Of a stretch of 64,000 nucleotides of DNA, positions 28,156 to 43,100 are shown piece by piece. The position numbers and the translations under genes are program-made. The notes beneath the pieces were generated by a model that worked only from the letters and a program-made list of their open reading frames with translations, was not told the origin of the DNA and did no database searches. Source of the stretch: Thamnaconus septentrionalis (taxonomy: Eukaryota; Chordata; Actinopteri; Tetraodontiformes; Monacanthidae); the NCBI GenBank assembly GCA_009823395.1, contig CM020507.1, forward strand, positions 9,500,001 through 9,564,000, in the 5' to 3' direction. The first letter of the stretch is position 1. Each line of letters opens with the position of its first letter.

Positions 28156-31100
28156 ATGGAGGCTGTGCGACCAAAGAAAACTAAGGCAAAACCCAGCGGG
28201 AAAACTCAGGTGAGTTAATGAAGCCAATTCACGACTGTGTTCCCTTTTATTTAATGTTATATGAGGGTTAAATGTTGTAGGTTTGAGCAAGGCCGATTTC
28301 TCCTCTGTCATTGGATCGGTTTTGAAAAGTTATCAGTCGGCTTCAGCCTAATGTTTTATGCCTTTGACTACGATCACATCATAAAGATAGACATTTTAAG
28401 TGAAAGGCATTTTCTGGATAGTGTTACTTCGACGAGATTTGATGCCTCAAACATGATGTTGGCTATTGAAGTCACAGGCTGCCGTCACATGTAAAGAGCT
28501 CTGACACAGGCTGAGGCGAGGATTATTGATTTTCTCTCTGTTCAACGTGTTCAGCTGGCCAGGAAACAGAAGCAGGCAGAAGAAAACAAACAAGCAACAG
28601 TTTCTGCTGCTGATCAGGATAAGGCCACTGTGTCTGACTTCACGGACATCCCCCTCAGTCTGCCCCATCAGGAGCCGGAGCACGACAAGCAGGACTCTCT
28701 CAGCCCCCCTGAGGCCAAAGCACAACCATCGGATGAGCTTGATGAGACATCTAAGATCTCTGCGCCGCAGACCTTGACAGTGCCAAACAAAGCTGTTCAG
28801 TCAACTGTGGTTTCAAAGGGTGGAGGAGAACTGAGCAAATCAAAAGAGGAGGATAATGGGACGGCAGCTCCAGTTGTTGAGCTCAAAGTTGCCACAGAGA
28901 CAACCAGTTTGGCAAAGGAGGAACCGTCATGGAGTCCCTCCTGTGCTTCATTTCAGTTGCAGATTGCAAATGAACCAAGTGCTCCTGCTCTCTATCCTTC
29001 CCTCCCAACGCTGGAGGAGATCACTCTTGTCGAGGAACCTTTGAAAACCACAGGAAAGGGACCTGCTGTCCTGGCCCTCCCTGAGCAAGAATCTTCACCT
29101 CCAAGTTTGCAGGTTCTAGACTCGGTCGCTGAAATTTCTAGGTACAAGCTCTATCCAGAATTACCGAAGACAGCTCCAGAAATTCAGGTAATCATGAACA
29201 GATTAAAATGATAAATCAAAGTGGTTAAAATAGTGTTTTCTTGAATGAGAAAGCATCATTATTTTTAACTAGATGGTCGTCATATTGCACAGGCTTTAAC
29301 ATACAATATCACTTATATCTTGTTTTGTTGCTTCCAGCCATTTACTTTAGAGCAGCTGAGTGTGTGGGAGCCAGGCGGAGGTTTGCGAACCTGGTTAGAG
29401 GGCGTTGAAGTGTGTGCAGCCCATTTCTGCGCTTTAGCCCGGCAGGAGAACCACGAACTGACCGAACTTCTGCAGAACTACTGGCGCTGTCGAAGACAGC
29501 TGACTCAGTCCCACACACAGCTGCACACACAGTCCTCTGAATGTAAGAGCACACAGAGCCGTCTGTGGAGCTTCAGAGATGAGCAGCTGACGCTTCAGGT
29601 GCGGCAGAGATACTGCAGGAAAAAAATACATATCTATATGGTAAAAGATACAAATTCTCTGTTTTAATGACGCTTAACTTCTGGCATCCTCTCTCCAGGG
29701 TTTGTGTGCTGATCAGTCCAAGGTGTGTGGCTATCACCGCTTCCAGCAGGCAGATTTCAGCCAGGGTGTATTGGCTGAACTGGGCAAACTGTTTGAAGCT
29801 CGCAGCGACCTGCTTCATCAGAAGGTGGCACTGCATGCGTACACAGCTCTGCTGTCTCGCCTGCAGGTAGAGTCATACCTGTACCATTTATTAAAAGGTG
29901 AGAGACACATCTTCTCTTCCAGCCCACAAAATTACCAAAACATTCCTGTTAATGATTGTTTTTGTGTAACCCTCAAGCTAGTAAACAAACACCTGTTTGA
30001 TGTTGCTGTTCAACTGCTGGTCACTTGCATTCATACTGTCAGGCATTTCCAAATAGAAAAATAAAGAAACATTTTTTTTAAGATTACAAAGCATACAATA
30101 AAATGATTCAGTGTTTGCTTGTTTTGTGTCAGCAGATTACTCTGGCAGGCGGACACAGGCTTGTTCGCTTCAACCCCTGAAAGAGGCCATCAGCGTCCTC
30201 TTCAGTTTCACACGAAGGGTTCTGGATGACACACAGTTTCAAACAGACATCCATAACTGGCTGGAAAGATTGGTATAAATACATAAACAAAACAAATTTC
30301 TGTCTAATTATCAATTGTTTTGCTATGTATATTTATATATATATTGTGGTCTGCTAGATTAATTCACAAGTCAAAACTGAAAATTAAGCTTGTTTTTATT
30401 TTGGATAGTCCAAGGAGTGTCCTTGAAACTACAACTGCCTTTGTTTTGGTGTTTTGTTTTCTTTCTGAGATTTCTTTCTCTCTGGTCCACCCTCAAGGTG
30501 GCAGTGTTGCTGCGTATCGGCGGGTCAGGAGAGCATCTGTACCTGCTCTGTCATCTTCTGTGCTGCCCTGCTGGAGTAGGCAAATGGGCTGCACACTTTG
30601 TTCAGGTTTGTTTTTGAAACACAGATTCTAATTTGTGATGATATTGATGGGGTTTTAAAAACTCACACTTGTTCTTGATTGTTTGTTTTTTTTCATCTCT
30701 CAGATCCACATTTTGGGAAACAACTGTGGAGTTCAGCATTTTATGCAAGCTCTTACAATCCTCATGTCGCCTGCCAGGTGAACACAGAAACTTGTGTAGC
30801 TGTGAATCCTAGTTTCAGTTGTTGTTGGTTTTTTTTCCTCATTAATGAAAACACAGGAGGTCATCCTTATCTTAACTTTCATTCATGTTCCCAACAAAGA
30901 CACCGTGCAGAGTTTCTGGCACACCTGAAGTCACATGAAAGTCAAAACTCTGCAGCCTCTGGACCCGATTCTGGCAACTGGACTCTGGTGGATGAAGGGG
31001 GAGAAGAGGTAAGTGTGGGAGGGCAACAGGTGCATTCAAACAGTCAAACAGAGAATTAGATGAAAGCCAAGTTTAGCAAGTTTTAGACAAAAGACAAAAC

Positions 31101-34100
31101 AGTGTGTATAGAGTACTATGAAAATGCAAAAAAAAAAAACAGCTTCCTCCCTTTGACTCTCAAGCCTTCAAGAAAATAGAATGTGACAGTGTTCCTTTTT
31201 TCGTGATGACAAAAATGAGTCACATTTAAGAACAATTCTATTCTGAATCATCAAGGGACATTATCACATTTTAACATTTGTCATTCCTGTAATCTAGCCA
31301 CTAAATAGCATTCAGCATTTTGCACATTTATTGACATGTTTGCTTAAGACATTGGGTAATTATGAAGTGATGATTAAGTTGTTGAACATTCCTATGCATT
31401 TACTCATGCATAGGATGAGGACCCAGAGAGCAGCTGGCTGTTGCTCTGTGAGGAGGATCTGATCTCCCTGTTTACGCAGTTTCCATTCCAGCAGCTGTAT
31501 TCACACATGCTAGGGATTAACATGCAGGGTAAGAGTCTGGACATCTGTCTGACCCTTTCTTTTTGATTTGTTCCACTCACTGGACTGACCAGCTCTCACC
31601 TTCCCATCAGGTGTGTATGAGTCCCCGATCCGATCAAGTCAGAAGATCATGCGTGTTTTTGGCTTTGCTTCCGCTCTCGTTGAAACCTTGGCACTGGGGC
31701 TGCAGACCTACAACAGGGCACGGTACCGACAGTTAGTGAAACGGATTGGACACATCATAAGGTCAGTGACCCAGGTGGAAAACATACATTCACGCAGATC
31801 ATGAACACTTCTATAAAAGCATTCATCATCTCTGTTTTTTGCTCAGGATGACAGTGTGCTATGTCAGCGACCACTGGGCAGAGTATGTTAGTGTGGCTGG
31901 CGCGGATGGATCCAGCTCACACTCTCTGTCCCTGGACAAACTACAGCTGGAGTACGACCATCTTTTCCTCAGAGCTGTTTTACATGTCCTCAAAAACAAA
32001 AGGTAAGAAATTTACCTCCGTCTTATAATTTAACAATAAACCTTTCACTTCATGTGTTAATGCTTTTTCATCCTCTTACAGGCTGGGCATTTGGTTGTTC
32101 ATGTCTGAGATGCCGTATGGGACTCTGTCCAGCTCTATGCTGTGGAGAGTCCTGTATGTCATGCAGTGTGCAGAGACAGCAGGTCTTGAGACAATCAGCA
32201 CCACTTGTGACACGCGATCTTGCGTGCAGGCTCTGAGAGGTAAATGGAGGCTACTGACCACACCTTGCTTTGCTTTATCAATTTAGAATTAAAGCTTAGA
32301 CCCAGTACTTAAATGAGTCTACTTACACTATATCTATTCAGTATTATAAAACATCATCTATGCCTTCTGCACAGTTAATTTAACTCCAGCTTCACAAATT
32401 TCTCCATATTTCTCGCCTGTGCATGTTGTTGGCTGCCATTATCATAACTGCATGTGTCCACTTCCAGAGCCAGAGCACCAGGAGAGGTTTGAGACCTGGC
32501 TGTGTGAAGTGAACAGCTCGGATGGCATCTCCCTTCTCACCGCACTGGCGCAAATGGCAACTCCGACTCAGCAGTCTGACCCTGCGTTTGTCACAACCAT
32601 TACTCTCCTGATTTACCAGGTTTGTCAAGGGCCGATCGAGGAACAATGCTAAAAGAGCTTCACAGGAAGTTATGTTGGTTGAGAGGTTGTGAAGATTTTG
32701 CACATCAAAAATATTGCGAGAATTGATATTGTGTATTCAACTGATACAGAAAAGTGGGAAGAAAAATAGCAAAGGGAACATAAAGGAACAGTCAGTCAAA
32801 TTACCCCAGTCCCTTAATTAGAAACCTGTTTCATTTTTTTAATCTGTCTTCTTTTTTCCCCCTAGGTGTCTTATGTTAGTGTATCAACAAGAGAAACTTA
32901 CTCCAAAGTGGGAAGGGAGTTGCTGGCTGCCATCGCAACAGTTCACCCCTACATCATCTCAGTGCTTCTGGAGCGACTAAGAGAGACAATACACATTGTG
33001 GGAATGGTTGGTGTTGCCTTTTCTTTAATTGCATGAATTGAACTATTGGAAAAGGGACTTTTTGTAACTGTCCTATTACAGTGTCAACATTTCCCACTCT
33101 CGTGCCTCAGGTGGCTCTGTACTTGTGCAAAGAACTTCCCCTGAGCCTCTGGCAGCCGCGCTCTGAGGAGATTTGCGTGATTGGAGCCTGGTTGCTCCAG
33201 CATCCTCTGTCTGCAGTGGAGAACCGGCTGGCTTGCGTCATACTGGAGGGGTTGAACTGGGGTTACACACAGGTGATGCCAGTGGCACTAAAAAAAAAAA
33301 AGTCACCTCCATGAATCCTGAGTGCATTTGTGAAACAGTGGCTCATCTTGTCTTCTTCTGCAGGGCGGCTCCTTGGCGCTGTCTTCTTCTCTCCACGCCG
33401 AAGTGGCTCTGCTCATAGCTGAAGCTTATCAGAAGTACCTGACTGACAAACCATACAGTGGCCTCCTGTCAGAGGGAATGAAGCAGGTGACACATCCACC
33501 CCTGCCTTGGACATATTTTAATTCAACACACTTTGGTTTCATGGACAGTTTTCCATGTGTTCTTGTCTTTTCTCTCACTTCCTCTTCCAGGTGTCTTACC
33601 TTGCCAGCGTCCTACGTCTAGGCATGTCCCCCGAAGCCTCCTTCAGCCAGTGGGCATGGCAGCTCTTACTGAGGCTGAAGCTCCATGGCAATTCCCAGAA
33701 CCCTAAAGGAGCCTGGTCGGTCCCCGCGTTGACATCCAACCCTCCGCCGGAGCTCACGCACACTCCCAGCATGCACTCTGTCATCAGAGCCGTGAAAGCA
33801 GGAATTCCTATTGGGTGCTACTTGTCTTTAGCCATGACAACTGTGGGACATAGGTTTGTAAACCTTTCTACCTTTTCGAACTTCAGTGCTTAATTTCACA
33901 TTGAGGCCCAGCCAATTTAAAACCTGTGTGTTTTTCTCTCTAGTCTTGAACATTTCTGCGCAGATGGTGTGGGGCTGTTGAAGAGCCTGATTCAGTCTCA
34001 CCATCTAAAAGCTGCTGTGCACCTCCTCGATAACATCCTCCCACCAACATACCCGCTGAGCTTCTACCTGCTCAGCAATGCACAGTAAGAAAAATACATG

Positions 34101-37100
34101 TATAACACAGCTGGAAAAAAAGCCTGACGATTTACTGTAGGATCTGGTGCATTTTCAGCTGACAGCTATGTCTCTTCATTCCAGGTTTGTTAGTTGTATC
34201 CAGCTGTTTCTGCAGTATGACAGCGTGTGTCCTCAGGGGGTGACACAACAGGTCACCCACCGGGTGGCACCGCTCCTCACAGGGACCACGTACGGGGACA
34301 ATGTCCGACTGCTAAACAGCGTCATTCAGGTTTGCCACACAGGTTTTTATTATGAAGTATATGAAGATGTATGTCAGGGTTGAAAGCCATCAGGTATCCA
34401 GTTAAAGGAAATACCACTGCGGCGTTGCATATAGTCAACTTAAATCAGTGATTTGCTTTTTTTTGTTAATTTCTTATTCACATAAAACATGCAAAAGCAG
34501 CAGTAACACGTTCTAGACAAAACAACTGATTAGATGATTTTTTTTCCATGTGCGCTCTTCTATTTTCTAGAGTCATGTTGCGGAGAGCTCCCAGCCTGGC
34601 CGCGTTGGTGCCGCAGCAGTGCTGGAGTTCTGGGTGAGGATACTGATGCACCAGAACCTGTGGTACCGGGATAAGACTGTTCTGTTCTTCATGGACCAGA
34701 TTTGCTACGCTGCATTCAAACACGGCCAGGAAGAATGTGTGCAGAAACTTCTCTACCATGAGCACAAGGTATTTATGCAGTCCTGTTAGAGGCTTGCATT
34801 ATTTATGCAAGGAGTCCAGGAGGACTCAGTGGTGCAGACTCCTCATTTCTATTGCAGCGGCATTATTTGTTAGTTTGGAGATACATTTTCAAATAATCTG
34901 TAATAACTTTATAATGATGTAAGAATTTCTGAAAGAGCTCTGTGTTAAGACACTAAAACATTTTCTTCCATTTTATAACATTGTTAAATAACGCCAATTA
35001 ACACAAAAAATAATGAATCCGTAATTGATCTAAATGTTTTTCAGCTTTCACATTAAAATGTCTCTTCCCACAATTCTCCACTTGGTTAAACATGGTTCTC
35101 AAAATCCTCTTTTGTATTTTTGCCTCGCACAGAATGCCTTGGGTTACCACGGAGATCGAGGTCTGCTCTCCTCCCTGGTTGGCTGGATCGCAGGAAATGC
35201 CACGCCTTCCTTCATCGAGGGCCAATCTCTGAGCGCGGAGGTGACGATCCTGCTTGTGCTCTTGCAGTGTTCAGCGTTCGGAGTTCTCATCGCTGACGCT
35301 CGTGTTGCCGCGTTTGCTTATCAGGTTTGGTTCGCCTGGCTGGTGCTGAATATGGAGGGGCTGTTTGAGGAGGAATGTCAGCTGAGACGCTGCATGGAGA
35401 ATGAGCTCCTTGCAGAGCCAAACATTTCCCCGGAGCAAGCATTGAAGGTACAAATATATATACATATATATATATTATACGTGGCAAGGTGTTGTATAGC
35501 GTTTAGATAATTTAAGATAATTTTTCCATGTGTCTGAGCCAGAAAGCACAGCAGAGGCTCAAGTTGCCGGTAGCGCCGTCCCTCCAGCGGCTGCAGGTGT
35601 ACCGCTGGGCAAATCAGGCTTTAGCCACACCCCCAGACCATCCCATCCTCCCCCTGGTCTGGCAGAAGTTTCTGCAGCTCTACCTCCGACAGCCAGGACC
35701 TGACTACGGGTACGATGTCTGCACGGTCATTATAAACATGGGGCAACCAGGACTTAATGGACAGTCATTCAGTTGAATGATTGAATTATCTGTTTCATCC
35801 ACCAGGCTGGTTGCAGGTGGATGTATTGGCCAAAGGTTCTTCCAGGCCTCCTCGCATGCCGCTCTGCTCAGAAACCTGAGACAAAGGATACAGGAGGTGT
35901 CCGACTTCCACCACGCAGCCAGTCAAGCCCTCAGGGTTCCCCCGCCGCAGCCGCTTTCGCCAGACAGCCAGGGCGACGACAGCCCAGACAAGACCCCGTC
36001 TCCCTACCTGACCTCTCCTCAGCTGCACACGGAGCTGGTCAGGTGAGGCGGCAAATGCCCAGTTAACACAAACTCGCTACATGTTGTCGTCCGGTAACGG
36101 CAGCCTGTTAGTCAGGTGAGAGTCGTCAGCTGTCTGGTTCCCCCGCAGGTTGTTTGGAGTGTTTGCCGTGTGGTTCGATGATGAGACTCTGCAGAAGCAG
36201 GAAGTGTATCTGCCCTCTCTCCCACCCGAGTACGAACCGCACAGACTGGCGCAGGTCATGCAGCGGCAGCAGGTGAGTTTGTCTCAATTTATCAGCAGTG
36301 ACTGTGACTGGTCAGTTGGGTTTTATTGCTGTTTTACACCAAGAATACCTACTGTGATCGTCTGTAGGAACTGTGGCTGGAATATGTGGACGAGGAGCGC
36401 ATGCTGTACGATGAGAAAGAGGTTCTGTCCCTGTGGGAAAAAGTGCAGAGCGAGCCAACTTTCTCGCAGACCCAAACTCCAGGCTTCACCGACAGCGCCA
36501 GCCTTGACAATGGTACTTTGCTGAAACTTTGGCCTGGGATTGAAAATGCTGCGTGAACCTCGCGAGGCACAGTTTCGATTGCAATAAGAAACATCGGTTT
36601 GACTCCTTTATTCTGGGTCTTTGTGTGCTTGGTTTTGCAGCCAGGGAACGCATCCTGTCCAACCTGCAGAAGCATCCGGTTCCCCAACCAGCTCCAGAGC
36701 TGCAAAAGCCAAAGCCACCAGTAGCTGAAGTCCCCAGCGCCTGCCTCACAGACCCTAAAGCTGCCGCTGAGCTTGTACAGCAAGACCTCAACATCCTAAA
36801 GGAGCAGGCAAGGTACATGAAGCTACAATTATCAAATGCCCTCTAAAATCAGTGGCACACTGTGCACACACGTTCAAGGACGTTCCCAGTTTTGTTTTTT
36901 CCCCCCCTTTGGAATAGTGAAGACTGGTTTCATCTTTAGGATTGCAGTTGCACGTGAGGCCCAGCAGGTGGCGACAGAGCAGGAGCTGCTTGAGAGTCTT
37001 CCCCTGCTGTACAAGAACCAGCCAGAGCAGGTCACCATGGCCCTTGAGTGCAAGGGGAAAGGAGGACAGCCATGCCAGGGACCCGCCAACCTCACTGTCA

Positions 37101-40100
37101 CAGTATGGCAAAAAAAAAAAACCCATTAAAACCAGATGTTTGTCATTTAAAATAAATAAATAATAATATCCAGTATGTGTATATGGTTTTCTGCCCCTCC
37201 TCCTGTGGACATAGTGCGAGCGTGTTCAAAGACAGGAGGCAGTTCAGACCCAGATCACAGCACTGAGGAGAGACATCAAGAAGCTTCAGACAGACTCCAT
37301 GGCCCCTCCACCACAGAGCCTGGCTCAGGCTGCCGTCCACACCGAGAATTTTATCACGTCAGTATGAAAAAACGTGATTTATCTCCCTGTCGGAGTATTG
37401 ATCGCTGAAGAGGTAACGTGGTTGCCAGGTTGACTTTTTTCCCCACTCCTTTCCCTCTCTCTCTTTAATTGCAGCGCCATCGTGAATTTGTACAAGGCGC
37501 AGAAATTGCCGGCGGTGCAGCACGTGGGTGTGTCCGCCTTCTACACGGTGGTTTCCTTTGTGAGTGAGGACACACTGCGACACCCGCCGACACGCCAGTA
37601 CCTCTCCTCCTGCGTGGAGATCCTGGGACAGGTGCGTACGCGCAGCTTCTACAAGCACACGTGCAGAGGATGTTCTGAGGTCAGAACGCTCATCTGCGTT
37701 GACCCGACCTCACTGAGCGAGCACTGTAATAATAAATCATAATAATAACAGGTTTTATTGATAGAGTGCTTTACACCAAATAAATAAGTGCTTTACAGTG
37801 CATATGAGCATTAAAAAGCATTGAAAATGAATAACAGCTAGGTCTAAAGCACAATGAGGCGACTACATTGGATATAAAATGATCCTAAAAACAGCAAATT
37901 CAAAGGCAATAATGGGACTAAAACATTAGGTATAAAATTGCAAAGGACTGAAAAAAAATCAAGTTACTAAGGCAAGAAATTATAGATATGCTTTTTTAAA
38001 ATGTAGGTTTTTAAGCTCACTGAGTACTCGGTCCATGTATGAGACTGTTATGAGCGCTGGTAAGATGTTCAGTCCCTGTTCGCTCCTGCTTGTGTCGTGC
38101 ACAGGTGTTCATTCAGGGTAATGCAGAGGAGTGCGGCCGCGTCCTGAAGACCATCCTGGAGGAGCGGCGTCTCTGTCCTCTCATCTCTCCTTTCTTCACC
38201 CCCAACGCTGCGCCGGATCAGCTTGTCTTCCTCTACCAGGACGTGGTGACGTCTTTGCACCTCGACACGGCCGATGTCATTTTCATGCTGCTTACAAAGG
38301 TTTGCCAAAATATTTTAAGGTGTTGCAGATGTGGTGGAACTCGACGTACACCCAGAGGTTTCCACTGACGGTGACCTTGACTTTCTGGTCTGCAGTTTGA
38401 CTTGTCCCAGTGGCTGAACGAGGCTCACCCTGTGTTTTCGGAGCGAACCCGTCTGCTGGAGTTGGTCCACGGCGCTCTCTGCGTCTGCGGCCAAGACCCC
38501 GAGCCTGAACTCCAGATGCCTTTTCACCTTTTTACCAAACACTGGGCTTGGCTTCTGCGCCACCATTTTCCAGACCACTACAGTGACTGCCTGCGGCTGC
38601 TTATGACCAGTAAGAGCGCACCTCACTGCAAATGGTCGGATTAAAACCCTGATTTCTCTGTGTGTTTGATTTCAAGGGTAAGAATGTAGAGCTTGGATGG
38701 TTACTGGAATTTAAAAAAAAACTAATTAGAATAATTAAGTGAACTAATTTTAGAATTGAGGTAATCAAATAATTACAGTTCAGTTTCCATACTTTACAGG
38801 GACCCGTCTATTGAAAATATTTAAAATGCGGTTTGAATATTTATGTACTGTTGAATCACCATTCTGTCCTTTTTTGTTCTCGTACCAATTACTCAGTAAA
38901 TCCCCCAGAGCAGAGCAGTTTTACAAAGTCCTCTTATGATTCATCAAAACACATTCATACTTCTGAAAGAACACCTCCCACTCACCTATTACACCAACCA
39001 AAGAGGAAATTTAAATAATTAATAACAAATTGAAGGTGGAAGAATCATTTTCATCATTCTGCCTGAATCAGATAGAAGTGGAAGATTCAATTTGAACGTT
39101 TTTTCAGCTATTCGTTAATTTTATCCCAAGCTGAATTTTGCTCTGTTTTACAACCTTGACCAAAAGATCTGAGAGAGACAGAGATTCAACGTCATTGTCC
39201 TCAGCGTCTGACGTGTCATTTCCTGAACAAACGGAGGCCTTTGCTTTTTTTATCGTCAGGCTCCTCAAACCAGCTCCTGAGTGCAGAGTGCTGGAAGGTG
39301 ACGCTGCGAGTGCTCGGCTGCTTACCTCCATCCCGCCAATCCAAGATCAAATCTGAACAAGCGCCTGTCTCCAGTGATGTGTCCAGCCACGCCGCCACAG
39401 CATCCTCTTCCCCATACAGATCCCAAATCAGCCTGTCACCTCAGCAGGTTGGCTAATGAAAACCAAGGTTCTGATGACAGCTCAAACTATACTTGACAAT
39501 TAACCACACGACTAAGTTTTTTTGGATCGGTCGTCGCCAGGTGGATGAAACGGTCGACTGGCTCAGTGACTACTTTCTTCGAAGTCGCGTCAGCAAGCCC
39601 GAGCTCCGCAGTTTCGGCCTCTACTCGTCCTGGGCTCCTTACGTCAGCGAGGTCGTCTCCCTCTGGGAACATCTGATTGGGTGTCTAATCAGCGTGCAGC
39701 TCAGCAACTGTGCCAGAGAGTCAGTGGGGAGCAGCAAAACGCTGAAGGGTAAGAGCCAAATGTCGGCATGTCATCATCTACTCAAATTAGACAAGAAGTG
39801 TTTGTATTGGTCGCTCACTGTCATTCACAAACTGACCCACTTTGATTTCACAGCCCTGCAGGACCTGCACAGTAAGATGGTGAAGTTTTTCAAACCCTGG
39901 ATCTTTCCTCTGGACACAGATGATGGCGGGTGAGCTTTGCGTTCCCTCACCTTTTTGTTTTTGTTTTTTAGCTGCGTCAGCATCTCTTGTGGTGATGCAA
40001 GTATGAAAAGACACAGAAGACTCCTTTATAAACACTTCCTAAACTTGCACTGCAACACTGGACCATGACATAATGAAATAGTGAATTATATGTTTGTTTT

Positions 40101-43100
40101 TTTAATAAAATGGATTGACACATTTAAGTAATTATTTGATGCGTTGTTGAACTTAATTTAAGCGTTTTACTCCGTCATAAAACGCAAGACATTACAAGAA
40201 CTTCATATGCTTGAACTGATTAAACATATTGAGCACCATCTATCCCATCCATTGACCGTATATCATCTTTCAACTGACATTTCCTATCATAATATATGTT
40301 TTGCACTGGAACCGCACCAGTAAGTAAAAATTAGATGTTTACCTGTCACTTCCAAGTAGTGATGGGCGATAACATATTTTTCAAATTCGATATGATTATC
40401 AATATGTTGTGGTCAAAGATGTCGATATGCACATCACCAGGTGCAAGACTGAGTGTTGTTCCTTCTGGGTGTTTCAATAGAGAGCAGTTGGTTCATTTTT
40501 AGATTGCAGAGTGTGAAAAAGCAAAAATGAATGTCGGTCTCCTCTTTCAGTAGCCTCAAGTGTTACCCCTGGCTGGAGACTGATGCCGCCGCTGCGGGAC
40601 GTCTGGTCGGCCTGTACGCTCAGCTCACCGACGCACTGCATCACAAATTCAGAGGTGGGTGGGTGCGGTTTCACGAGGCCTTCATAAGCGCTGGCTGGAA
40701 CTTTTTGTTATCCGGAGCGCTTAAGTTATTTTTAACCGCGTGTGCCCGTTCCAGATCGTCTGCTGCCCGGCCAGAAAGGTGCACTGTGGTTGTGTCTGAT
40801 GCAGTACTGCGAGAGCTGCACCTCCCCGCGGACACCCGAGTACCTCCTCTACCTGTACCACACGCACCTCCGCAGCCTGCCCTGGAGACACCTGCACCCC
40901 GACACTCTGCTAATGAAGCAGCTGTTCAATGTGAGAGCCCCGGGCAGCCGACCCCCGACCCCACCCACCACCACTAACACCACCACCACCTCCACCGACA
41001 CTTGTCTAGACATGGATGACACAGGATGGCGCGTTAATTTTAGCCATGGGTCGTCGCCTCCTAGCTCCTATTATTAGCCGGACTTTCTGAAGTTTCAACA
41101 CACTGGTCCTGGAAGCGAGCCACTTGCACAGACTGGATGGATGCTGCATCTATAAAGAACCTGAGAGGAGTTGTTAATAGAAGAGAGGTGTATGAGTCAG
41201 AACATTATGAGGGTGACTGTTACATTAAGCCATTAACGCATCACTTTTAGCCGTGAGCTTTGACTTGTCTTGCATGCCATTGATTTTTTCTTTTCTTTTT
41301 TTTTTTTACCCTCCGGTGCCACCAGGTGGAGAGAGGAAGCCCCAAGAGCTGCTTCCTCTTTCTGGGGGAGGTGCTCTGCGACGTGAACTGGCTCAGCGTC
41401 TTGAGTGACCACTTTCAAACGTCCCCGGCGTCGACTCTGTACCCGAGTTGTCCCGACACGCTGAAGGAGTCGCACGCGATGCTAGTCTATCTGCTCTACA
41501 TGCTGGTTTTTCTGGCCAAGGAGGAACAAATCGTGAGCCAGCAGGTACGTTGGCGAGGTTCCAAAATAAAGTTTGACATTCTTGTCAGAAAGTCGTCCCT
41601 TCATCCTTTTTTTTTTTCTATATATTTTTTCTTCCACTTGCAGGACTCCCCCCTGCTCAGTCTGCTGGTCCAGGCCACCTCTCTCCCCTGGCACCAGCTG
41701 GACCTCTCCTCATACCAGGGCGTCCTGGACTACGTCAGCACCCACTACCCCCCCTCTCTGCTGCTCTCTTGCGATTCAGCATCTCAGCTGCTGCTCAAGT
41801 CGGTGCGCAGCGCCGCCGGGCTCCACCCCCGCGCCACAGAGCTTCCACACAGGGTAAGATGCACACTGGGCGACTTTTCCTGTCACAAGTCGAGCTTTTG
41901 TCGACAAATGCAGGATTGAAATTGTGTTTACACCGCATGCGTTTCGGTGGCAGCTTGGCAGGGGCGTCAGATGAGTGGTGTATCTGTCAGAAGACGTTCT
42001 CTGTCTCTGAACAGCGGTGTCATACAGAGGAGGATACAAATGCATTATCCTTGTGTGTGTGCGCATGCACACTGCTCTAGGCGGCCACATCGTGTTTACA
42101 AGTGGGAGGCCTGGAACATCCGCATTAAATTTAGACTTAAACAACAATTGCCTTCTCTTTGCCAGCTCTGTATCACTCAGCCAAATTACATAAATGTAAC
42201 ACCTTAGTCTTTATAGTTGCTGCTCATGGGGAGAAGCAGAAGGCAATTTTATGCACTACTTGATAGTTTTCCAAAGTGGGGAGATCCAGGCCCAGCACTT
42301 TTAATCAATTGTACACACAGCACTGAGTTTTTTTCCATTATTTGCCTTCCTCTTTGGGAAGCATCACTGCCAAACACAGGCAACGCTTATAATAGTAAGA
42401 ACTTAATTATTGGCACATTGGAAACTAGTTTCATTCATACCACTAAAAGTCAGAAAAGTAGTTATGAATCCTGTGTGATTCTTTTATTAATGGTTTTAGT
42501 TGTGTTAATCCTCAACAAGGTGTTTTGGATTTAAATTACTATAATTTAGAGATCCATCCATCAATTTTCAATACGCGCCTCTTCCTGAGCTTAGGGTCAA
42601 GGGGGCGTAGGAATAGGGCGAAGTCAGGGTGACACTCTGGACAAGTTGCCACTTTATCGCAGGGCCACATAGAGACAAACAAGCATTCGCACTCACACCG
42701 ACAGACAATTCAGAGTTTCCAGTTCAGCTCACATGCATGTTTTTGGACTGTGGGAGTAATTTAGAGATGTGTTTGTATCTTTTTTTTTTCTGATTTCTTT
42801 TTGGCGCAAACCCTGACAAATTTGCTTCTCATCCGGCAGGAGGACACGCAGAAGGCAGGCGCGTACGTGTGCTGGTGCGTCCAGTCGTTGGTGACCTTGG
42901 AGCAAGGCGGCGGCATCAGCCTCGGCGGCCTGGAGTCTCAACTGGAGCTCCTCCTGGAGGGCGTCGTCACGTTCAACCCACTGGGTGAGCTGCAGCCGCC
43001 TCGTCCTCCTCTTGATCTGGATTGGCGTGGTGTGCTGGACTCATTGGTCTCCTCTGCAGAGACGGGTCTGGAGGAGAGGCACATGGCGCTGTGCGGCCTC

